DNA of 64,000 bases, from assembly GCA_963932145.1 (NCBI GenBank), contig OZ010578.1, forward strand, positions 25,226,316-25,290,315. The letters run 5' to 3'. The DNA is from Acanthosepion lycidas. Its lineage: Eukaryota; Mollusca; Cephalopoda; Sepiida; Sepiidae. Positions 23,425 through 35,436 of the stretch are shown here, in pieces (within the stretch, counting starts at the first letter, position 1; every line of letters starts with the position of its first letter). The position numbers were made by a program, and so were the translations under genes. The notes under the pieces are model-generated. The model was not told the origin of the DNA, searched no databases, and worked only from the letters and a program-made list of their open reading frames with translations.

Positions 23425-26233
23425 TAAACTATTTAAGAAGTGATGTAGGCATTTATTTGAAGATTAGAGTAGAACATTCTTTTAAAACGTCTTTTAAGTA
23501 TTGAAACTTGTAAGAATAGAATTTTAAAACTTTTGAATTTTTATTTTTGAAAAACAAAGATTTTTACTTTTGATTTATTTAATTTACTTTTTAATCTTAA
23601 AGTCTAATTTTGAGTTGCTTAAAATACTTTTCATTTATTTACATTATTTACATTGATTGGACTGTTGTCCTCATCTTCATTGCCATATTCAAACCCCACG
23701 GAACTGAAGAGGCCGGCAATCAGAGCACTAAAGAGGAATGACAACATCATCATACTATCAGCCGACAAAGACAATGCAACTCTAGTGATGGGTAAAACGG
23801 ATTATACAGAGAATCTTGAAAGCCACCTAAGAAATGATAGCTACAGTAAAGAAAGATTCAACAATGAAAACAGAAAGAAAACTGTCGCAGATTCTAATCA
23901 AGAACAAGGATCACATCCCACCTAAGACATACAGGCAGTTGTTGCAGCATTACACCAAGCTACCTCACATATACGGCCTCCCCCAAATTCTCAAAGACGG
24001 TATTCCGCAGAAGCAGGTTGTTAGCTGCCAAAGTTCTGTGAGCCACCCTCAGATCCGCTTTCCTGTAGATATAATTGAGCCATTAGTAGGAAAGTCACCA
24101 TCATATGTCCGAAACTCCACTTACTTCGTGGAAATAATCAAAGATGTTCCCATCCAATACAACCAGATGGTGAGCCTGGACGTGGTGAGTTTGTTTCACC
24201 AAAGTACCTAAGAAGGAGGTACTATCGGTAGTCAGGGACAAACTGGCCTTGGAACCCTCCCTAGGAGATCAGATCGGTATAGTTATTTTCCAAGCATAGC
24301 TTAGATGTGGAACAAGGCCGAAAGATCGAACTCACTTTTCAGTTGTAACTGATCTAGCGAGACAAGCTTGCTAACCATTACACCACGCCGAGGTGCCCAG
24401 AACAGACCAGTATACCAATAGAAAACCTGATGGAGATGCTGACCTTCTGTACACAAACAACACATTTCGAAATGGAATCAGATATACAGGATGAAGGCTT
24501 AGCAATGGCCTCGTTGTTATCACCAGCAGTAGAAAACATATATATGGAATACTTCGAAGAAATGCCATTAGAATTTACATCACTAAAACAAACACTATAG
24601 ATGACACCTTCATACTCTGGTCACATCAGGAAGAGTTCTAGCTACTATTGGATCATATGAACTCAATAATATCATCGACACGAAAAAAAGACAACTTGCT
24701 TTCCTGGTGTACTAATATCTCGAACAGAACATGGTTTCAAGATATCCGTATAACATAAACCAATATTCACCGACTTCAACTTCAACTCCAACCACCCATA
24801 CAGTGTAAAGAAGGGTATCGTCCGCTGCTTACAACATCAAGAAAAATTCATAAGTGGCAACCCAGAGACACGAACAAGAAATGATCAGTATAAGCAGTAT
24901 CCTATACCGTAACAACTAACCTGGGCACATGACAGCCGCTCTGACAAACTGGGATAGAAGGGTGCAAGAGAATAACAACACCCAGAAAACAGCCTCGGTC
25001 TGCCTACCCTATGTGAAGTGATTGTCGGAAAAAATACAAAAAATTTGTGGTCTGTATAACATCAGGACGACCTTCAAAGTGGTTCATCTCTTCGCAGATA
25101 CCTCTTCCGAGTAAGGCCTCACATAAAAGAGAATATTATTAAGAACTGTGTGTACGCCATACCGTGCAGCTGTGATAAGAAATATAAAGAAGAAAGAGCC
25201 CCTCTCCTCAAGGCAAGACTGCAAGAACATCGTAGGGATTAATAGACAGAGAACATCACTGGAAAATATGCAAACTTAAGGAATCAGCACATATGCATAT
25301 GAACTCTGGTAAAAAATGAGTACAGAGACATTAAACTTATAAGTCCCCAAAATTCATAGGACACATAGCCCATGGATAAAGGTGTTGGCTGCAACCGGTG
25401 ACTTGACCTAAGAGTTGTGAGTTTAATACCTGACTACTCCAGTGGTGAAAAAAAAAAAATAAATAAATAAAAAAAATCAAAAAAAAAAAATCATGGAGAC
25501 TTGAGTTAAAGGGAGATAATTGAGACATTCGGAAGAAGAACGTGGAACGAGAAAAATGTAGCACGGAAGAAATAGATGTTTTCAGTTCGATATTCCAATA
25601 ATTCGAGAAGACCGGAGCGTACAATACAGTAACGAAGATGAAAACAATAGTTCGACCAAAATGTAAATAGTGTAAATAAGTACAATAACTCATGTCAAAA
25701 ATATGGAGAGAAACTTTTGATTAGTAAAGAAGTACTTTTCGTCTGTAAATTTTAATTTTGATTTGTAAAAAATATTGCTACTTGTAAAAAGTACTTTTAA
25801 TCTGTAAAAATTTACTTTTGATTAGTAAAACAATTCTTTTTCATCTTTAAAAATTACTTTTGAGTCAAAAATGTGATAAAGAGTTCAGAAAAAAGTTTTG
25901 GACACGAATTCATTCATATGACCTTTTCTTTGTCAGCAAGAATGTCGTTAAAGTAAACTTACATCATGAGCAAGGGTTTTGATGTTTTCGATATGAGGTC
26001 TCACTTTCCAAGATGTTTCAGTCAGGACGTGAAGAAAGAAATCGTGGAGATTGTGGTACTTATAGCGAAGATGGGAAACGATTCGTGCGAGCGTGTCATT
26101 TAATTGATTAAAAATGGAGTCTCCGTCGAGCTTCGTTGTCGCTCTGTACGCGACCTACAATAGGTGAGATTAACATGGATTAATTTTAACATCAGATCCA
26201 TTCACACATGAATATATCTATCTCAGTCAGTTG

Positions 26234-26292
<59 letters not shown>

Positions 26293-26323
26293 CGGTATAT
26301 TAATATATATCTAAGTATGTTCA

Positions 26324-26367
<44 letters not shown>

Positions 26368-26395
26368 GCGGTATGTTCATATCTAAGTATGTTCA

Positions 26396-26439
<44 letters not shown>

Positions 26440-26470
26440 GCGGTATGTTCATATCTATCTAAATATGTTC

Positions 26471-26508
<38 letters not shown>

Positions 26509-26539
26509 GCGGTATGTTCATATCTATCTAAGTATGTTC

Positions 26540-26586
<47 letters not shown>

Positions 26587-29500
26587 GTTATAGTGGAACA
26601 CACCTATACTATAGTTAATAGACTCTCCCACCTATAATAAGTAGGATTAGTAAGAGTAACGAGAGAGTCGCTCAGTGGGTCAGTCAGGCTGACCGGCTGA
26701 TCGGTTGAACTCTCAGCCTTCGGGGTTGGAGGAACCCGAACGAGGCTACGCCGAAGGGCGGATTCTCTTTCGGGGAGGTAAACCGACCCTGAACCCGTTT
26801 ATACGGGTTCAAAGGGCATATTTGACCACGTGCTCGGAGATCCCACGTTAAACCGGCCCTGTGCCACATGATGCCCTCGTGGGAGTGACTAAATACCGTC
26901 GCTCAGTGGTTCGGGCAGTCAGTCGATGCCGGACGACCGTTAGTTGGATACTAAAGTATCAGCTACCGCAACTAGATTTCTCTGCGTCATTATCTATTAT
27001 ATCAAGTTCCTAACGTTTTGTACGTCGAACCTATTTTAGGACCGACTTAGTACAAATACAAGCCTCCACTGTGAAACCACTCCATAACACTATCTATCTA
27101 TCTTAGCTAACTTCCTTGACATCCTTTTGATATTGATTCAAAAGATTCTTGTGTAATCCCCACTACCCGCAAAGTTAAATGTATTGCAAATGAAGAAAAA
27201 CTTTTATGTTTTTGCATATGCGCATAAATTTGTCTAAATTTTAAAATGAGCCTCCTGTTTTTAATGCCAAATCCTTTCCACAAGTTTCACTCGTCTTCTT
27301 ATATGTGAGCTGCTAAGATTGAGAAAGATTAAAGACTGGTTTCCCGCTGATTTCTATAGGCTTTTGAATTCAGAGTATTCTTTCACATAGACTGCTTTCC
27401 ACCCTAACATAGAGAACTATCTGCTTTTTAACCCATAACTGGGGAGAGGAATATAGATTCATGACTTTTGAAAATTCATCAAATCGGAATGTGCTTCATA
27501 CTTGGCCGGAATTTGAACTCAGTTTGGCTGATTCCACTTTCTTCAAGGCTTTCTCTTAGTTTGTCTCTAATTTAAGTTATTTTTCTTACTAATGTAAGGA
27601 TGTCAGGATGTAGGCGATCATGGCTGTACACAATTTCCTATCCTTTGAAACCTTTATTCATTTTTGTCATGTTATTTCTCTTAAACCTTGTTCCGTGGTC
27701 GGCTATTGTTTACTTAAGCATTCTCAACCTCGCTCAGTAGGTTATGCGTGGTTTCCTCTGTCACTCTTGCCTTCAACATTCCCAGTGAGTATCAGATTTT
27801 CTAAGTCCTCTTTCCTCATTATGTTCCCTAGAAATTTTAACTGTCACTTCCTCATGTTAAGTATAAGTGTCCATTTTATTTTCATTTTCTCTAAAACTTC
27901 GTTGTTGCTTACATATTCAGTCTGTGGTATCCTCAGCATCCTTCCGTAGAATCACACTTCTGTTGCTTCAAGTCTCTACTTAATATCTGAGGAGATTGTG
28001 CAACATTCTCTGCCATAGAGGAGGACAGATATCACTTAACAGTTTTTTTCTAACGATGTTTTTTCTGTTACTTAATACTCTGCTTGGCTTCAGATTTCAG
28101 TGTCGCATTTTCCGTCCTCATTTAAAACACTTCTCAGCCCTATTATCAATATTAAAAATAAGATTTTAAAATGATCAATTAAACATTACTTTTTTACATA
28201 ATTATAATTGTATCACGCAACAGGTAGTTCATTTAAAGATATATTTTAATTGAATTTCACAGCAGCAACAGAAATGTGGTTCTACAGAAGGATGCTGAGA
28301 ATACAATGGACCGTCCATGTGAGCAACGACGAAGTTTTAGAGAAAATGGAAATAAAAAGGAAATTTATACTTAACATCAGGAAGAAACAGTTGAAATTTC
28401 TAGGGTACATAGTGAGGAAAGAGGTCTTGGAAAATTTGATACGCACAGATTGAAATCAAGAGGAACAGAGGACAGCAACGCCTAACCTACCTAGTGAACT
28501 TGAGTAAATGGATGGTGGAAAAAGGTTTAGGAGAGCTTACAAAAAGATAACATTTATTAAGGGCTACAAAGGAGATGAAATTGTAGAGAGCCACGATCAG
28601 CAACGTTCTGACGGGATACGGCACACAGAAGGAGAAGATTTATTCTCGAATTTTAAAACTATCATATATAACGGCAGTACTTGAAATCTTGAATGCTTAA
28701 GTAAACAATAGCCGACCACGTATCACAACTTCATATATAAACCACTGTAATTTACATTTAATATTGCAATATTATGGAGTTAGGCCGTGTACAAGTACTG
28801 ATCGTCTACAACGTTTGGGTAAGCATTTGTCGATCAGATAGCTCAGTTTCGTATATATCGGATAGACATTTTTTAGCCATCATTTTGGAAAAAAAAACCC
28901 AACTTATAAGACTACCAATCAAATATGTTACTAGACCATAAAATAAGGTCCTTTTTTAGTTGGCTTGTTTTAAAGATATCCATAGTTAACGAGATAGAAT
29001 AATTTTTATTAGCTATAGTTTATCCATAAATAACCGCTTTCACTGCAGGACAAAGGCAATTTTAGATCCTTCCATGATGGCTGTGGCTGCTTTTTACATG
29101 CTTTACAAACGAAACTCCTTTCTTTCATTTATCCATTTTCTGTAAAGTTTATTTCTCATGGAAAACTAATAAAGCAACCTTTTGCTTCACCCGTTATTAT
29201 TTCTTCTTTAACATTCAATATTCACTTAAATTGTATTTTATTTCTTACTTCTAATACTATTTTTCAAGATTTATTTAAAAATGATGCAAAACATTCATGT
29301 TTCAAAACGAGTTCCTATGACGACTCCACCCTAATAAAATATGTAATCAGCCATAGTTTCGAACAAATTTTCATGAAACTTACCTCTACAATGACCGTGT
29401 TGATAATTCTGTCAAAATTATTGTTCAAGTCAATATGAAACAATCCAGAATCTGAAAAAAAGATTTGCTTAATATATTACAGTAGCAAAAATCTACCAAT

Positions 29501-30790
29501 AAATTATTCATAAATGAACTTACTATCAGTACTCATAAATAAAATGGAAAGAGGTTGTGGAGATACTGTAGTCACGAGAATGTTACTTATCTAAGTGTTC
29601 AAAAACCCGTTCAAAAACTGTGACATGTCAGTGACAAGACATCTAAGAGTGGACTCACTATGTAAAGTTTAGCTAAGGAATGATAGACTTTGTTCCTGCT
29701 TCAAACTTTTAATCCAGACCTATTTCCAAATACTATCAGGTTTTGAAAAATCAGTTTTCAGTTCCCAAGGCAATTATCAGGCATAGCCAGGAAAATACTA
29801 ATTGTTACTGAGTTGTTTTGATGCAACCACAGAACCCCCCACCACAAAAACGCGTCGGAAAAAACTTAAAAAAACATCAAATTCTGTCAGTCTGAATTCA
29901 GATATCAAAGGTTTTAAGAGTCAGAGTTGTTCTTCACGTACTGAGTGAGTGAGTGTGAGAGTAAAAAGGCAAGAGGTAGATAGAAAGTGTAAAGACACAT
30001 ATAGAGAAAGAAAAAGACACAGAGAGTAAAAAGTGACCAACCCACCGCCATTCTCGTCGTTTAATAGCGTCTATTTGCTTTCTTAGTCTGTTCCCTGATA
30101 TATAGGTACATCAGTAAGCCCGAAGATTAACGAAAAATCATATTTTACCAAGCATATATTTATTTTAACATTGAGGTGTATATCTGTATATTTTATATAG
30201 TTAAGATGATGAATAATAATAGGCTAAAGATTTAGTGATTCATCTTTGTAAAACGACGTGACATGACTTCCCTCTGTTGTTTTTACAAATATTTTAATGA
30301 TAATTGTTCTGATGAACTTTTTCCCCTGATGCCCCAACTACATGAATTTAAGCGTGCTACTAGATTGGCAATTAGGTCTTACCGTTTAACTTTTAAACTA
30401 GCTTGATGCAACCGATACTTCTATAGCAGTTTCTTTTCTCGCACTTCTCACCGTGAAAATCTTCTAAAATTTACAGGGATCGTTAAAGGGCATCTTCCGT
30501 CTTTTTGAACCATGTTCTTTTTTTTTCTTTTGCCCAATTCTACCCATTCTTAGTCTTCGCATTCTCTTTCAATTTCACTCCCTGTATACCCCTTGCGTCG
30601 TAGTGGCATTATCGCCTTGCTTGCAGTAAAGCGATTAAAAAATAGGCGAAAAAAGAGAACTAAAAAGGAAGAGTTTAAGATAGAGAATGAGACAGGATGA
30701 GAAAAAGAAAATGGGAAATAGAGGAATAGAGAAAAAAAGGAATAGAAATTGATTTAGATGGTAAGTAATAAAATGAAAGAGAAGGAAGAA

Positions 30791-30853
<63 letters not shown>

Positions 30854-32205
30854 TGAAAGATAAAATTCATTGTTTTGTTTTAATTTTAATTCAGCAATTT
30901 ATCCGTCATTGAAATTTATCGTTTTTTTTTCTTCTTTATTTTGTCCTACTGCGAATATATCTAATTGCGAAATCAAACAAACGACTAGTTTGTTGTCTAT
31001 TTAATTCTATTTATGCAGCTGGAGATTATGTTTTGTATTCAAGAATTCCACATGATAAATGCCATTTCTGTGGATGCTATTCAAAAAAGTGTTATCAGAT
31101 AATGAAGACATGAACAAGCTTAAAATAACATAGAACGTAAAACTCGCTTCCAGCAAGATATTCCTATTCTATTTATATCGAAAACCACAATACACTTATA
31201 AAATGAGGGACTGAAATTAAAGATAATTGTGAACAATTTCTAGAGATAGATATGATTCGATTAGATTGCATTAGAGGTTAATATTACGATATATTAACGA
31301 TTTTTTCTTAGGTCGAAGTTCTTTTTTTTTCAATATACTTAAGTTTATAGGTAAACATTGGTTGTGTTTATACTTGATACTATAGATCAGTGATTCTCAA
31401 TCGCCTGGCCGCTGCACACTAGTGCGCCGCGCAATCTTCTTAAGTGTGCCGCGAATCATTGAAGAAATCGCGAAAAAAAAAAACAAAAAAAAACACCTGG
31501 TACAGATTTCACACTAAATAAGCTGCGCAAATAGTTGAATAGAAACATTGAAATAAAGTTCATATTTGTGTGTGTATTTAAAAAAAAAAAATCTATCGTT
31601 TTATTTTATAACTTTTAAATGTATACCCTTTAAAAATTTTGCTAAGTGTGCCGTGATATTTTCATTTGTTCCTAGTGAGTTGCTTAAAAAGCTTAAGAAA
31701 CATTTCTATTGATAAATATAGGTTTAGATGTGTTTCTAAAGGTAAATATTGATCGAGTTTAGTATTGTATTTATAAGTAAACATTGGTCGAATTTAGTGT
31801 TGAGGCTATACATAAACGTAGGTTGAATTTATACAAGAGGCTAAAGGGAAATATTTGTTGGGTTGAGATTTGAGTTTACTGGTATACATTGGTCGATCTT
31901 AAACTTGAGCCTATAGATAAACATTGGCTAAATTTAGACTTGAGTTTGTACGTAAATATTGATCGCATTTAGACATGAGGTCACATATTCATGTTTATAA
32001 TTCAGTATATAGGTAAATGCTGGTCGATAGGTAAACAGTGGTCTTTTATACTCGAATCCTGCAAGTGGCTTTTTTCAGAGTTCTTACACATCGGCAGGGA
32101 ATGAAGTCGGCGTATTCTTGGTCCCGACGTTAGAGAAGGAGAGATATATTAGCTGATGATTACAACTTAGTGTCGACAATCCGAGATACCCTTTGCTGTG
32201 GAAAT

Positions 32206-32278
<73 letters not shown>

Positions 32279-32525
32279 AATAAACCTCAAGAGTCAGACT
32301 AACCTACCTAGGTTTCACCTACGCGGCACGTCAGGGCGGACTGGCTTTTTTACTTTACTCGTGTCGGAGGTTTTTTCTTTGGACTCTGAAATATTTTCGC
32401 CGGAAGTACATGTTCTTAGTGCTTTCTTTTTTCCCCCTTGGGTATTGGTTTGTTCATTTACAAGCTAAAACACCTAAGGTTTTGCCGGACGAGTATAGCT
32501 GCTTACATTTATAAGTTTATTAGTG

Positions 32526-32585
<60 letters not shown>

Positions 32586-35341
32586 TTTGGGTAAAGGGAC
32601 TTTAAAGTGGGAAATAATTAATATAGTTTTATGCCTAAAAACAAGTTCAGTCACAAGGCAGGTCACAGAGTCTTTTCAATTTAATATTTTATGAGGCTTA
32701 CCTTTGGAAATTCAAAACGTGGATTCGTACAATGATCCCTAGCGCCAATGAGGGATAAGACCCTTTCATATTTCTATGTCCATGGAATTTGTTAAAAACA
32801 TTTACAGTTGAACTAATATTTCATCTTTGTTGTTACTATTATAAAGTTTCAGGCGTTGTACCCTCTGGCCTTCTTCGTTTCTCGATTCGTGTTATCTTCA
32901 ATGAATTTTGAACTGAACCCTTTATTTAATCTACGGGAGTAGATTGTTCTCGTTGCGTTGTCCATGTCTGAACTACCTAACCCAAAGATTAGACTTAGAC
33001 ACTTACTCAGTAGATTGATTCGTTTTTTACGGCTTATCAACCATTTGAAGGTTATTTAAAGCCAGAAAATGTTTTAGATTGTAACATATGTTTTTGGAAG
33101 ATAATGATTTAGGGATACACGTTTTACTAATTAACCCATAGCTGGGGGAAGAAGAAGTGAATATAACGAATCCAATTGGAAATGAAAATTCGATTTCACA
33201 TTCCGAGCCATTATCCATTACTATTTCGCACACCCAATCTTACAGCAACTGGTGTTCTCAAGCGGTCACCTGTAGGCACTGACCAGGATCAACGTTGCTT
33301 AACTTCGATGATCGTATGGGAGCGGAGTTTCAAGGTGATATATCCTAAACACTCTGACTCAGTGGAAACAGGAAGAAAAATAACTGTAAAAAAAAAACGA
33401 AAAAAATCTCTCTCTGACACACACACACACACACACACAAAAGAACAGGATGAGATATCCGTTGGCATGGACTCTCTGAACGAGAAAAAAATTAGATCTA
33501 ATTAGAGTTTCGGTTCGAAATTCCCTGAAGGTTGCCGGGGCCGACAGCCACCTGACGAAGTCCGGCGGTCACAAGAAACGAAACGTGGGGATGATAATAG
33601 CAACGAAAATGTGGATAATAAGTACACATCGTGGAAACTCAAGTAGAACTTTTATTTTCTTTATTTTTTTAAATTAATGTGGCTTTTTTCTAAAATGTGT
33701 ATGAACATGATCCTGTTGGATTACAAATGGCGATTCTCTGTCTTTGGTTGAGATAATCACGTGACGGCCGGTGAATGACGTAAAGAGATAAACTAACGAG
33801 AGCAGTTGTCATGTAGAGCCCACAGAAGAAGGACGCCCCTCGTCCAGAGCGGTAGGACTTAAAGGAAAAAAAAAAACACATGGACTAACCTGGTTCGTAG
33901 AGAAACCGACGTAACTCCAGTTTTCCCTTTAAGGAAATATTACAAGTAAGGTCCCCCTTTCTTACACACCGCTTTTTGCTGCATATGTTGTAAATTCTCT
34001 GTGTGGGACACTTGCATATCTGTATATTTGGCGTACGACGTAGCATTATAAACCTCTCCGAAAATAAAGTATGTTTATTGTTCTTTTTCCAGTCAACTAC
34101 TCCTTCTCCATGAATTACGGTGTTGTTATATCACGGATATGATAATGCCCATAATGTAACTGGGAAAATAAATATTTCTTTCCCTCGCTCACGTTACAGT
34201 CCTTTGTAGAAATGTTTTGTCTTACCTTCCAGTTTTGTGAGATCTTTAATAATATTCTGAAGGAATTGTTCAGCCCCTTTCTTAGAAAGATGAAGACCCT
34301 TGGCAATGTCTGAAGCAGCCGTGTTTAAATGGGAGTACACACGTTCGGTAAACTTTAGTTCAGAGGAAAAGATAAAAAGAAAAAATTAATAATTAGTTTG
34401 TGAATTCTTCAAGAAACCTTACACTTGCACAACAAAGAACCGCTAATTAAAAGAGAATACAAGTATCGTTTACTGTAAGAATAAATCTATTTACTTCAGG
34501 AATAAATATATTTACAGTAGAAATAAATATGTTTACTTAAGGAATAAATATATATACTGTAGGAATAAATATATTTACTTTGGTTAGAACTTACTGAGGT
34601 AATAAATATATTTACTGTAAAAATAAACATACTTTAGTTTAATTATATTTATTGCAGCTTTTAAATATATTTAATGTAGAAATATCTTTACTGTAAGCAA
34701 ACGTTTTTACTGTCACTCGTCCTAGGTAAAACGATAATCTCTGTTTGACAGCAACGCCTTTGATCAGGAGGTTTTGAGGATCGTAAAACCACCTCTTAAT
34801 TTCTGGTGTTCCCTGACACATGGTGGTAGCACCTGTCAGGGTCCCAGCTATGGGCAAATAATTAACACCCAAATTTGGGTAAAAAATACTATAAAAGTGT
34901 AACAATAAATTTTAATAACAGAAATACTTCATTGCAAAAAATTATTACCAGCAATATATTTTTGAAAAAAAAATTACCAGCTACACTTTTTTTGAAAAAT
35001 ATTACCAGCAATACATTTTTGGAAAAAAAAAATATTACTAGCATTAAAGATTGTCGGCATGAAATAACCCATTGAGGTTGATATGCTGTAAAACAAAACA
35101 AACCAAACCAACCTATTTACTGTCGAAGGAAATATATTTACTGTAGAAATGAACATATTTACTTTGATTATTATTATGTTTATTGTAGATATCTAAATAT
35201 ATTTACTGAAGAAATAACTATAAATATATTAAGAATAAATATATTTACTATAGTTTTAAATATATTTACTGTAGAAATAAATATATTTGTGGTAGAAATA
35301 AATGTATTCACTGTAGATATAAGCATTTACCGCAGTAGTAC

Positions 35342-35436
<95 letters not shown>

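Noticed and set aside
24340..24402. tRNA gene (A and B boxes present)
   Set aside because: No cloverleaf can be closed with a proper acceptor stem, and the same segment recurs with a common non-tRNA tail; it is a SINE head. The same applies to 21325, 36200, 49388 and 53620.
26317..26637. Open frame of SIYLSIYL repeats
   Set aside because: Direct translation of CTAT arrays.
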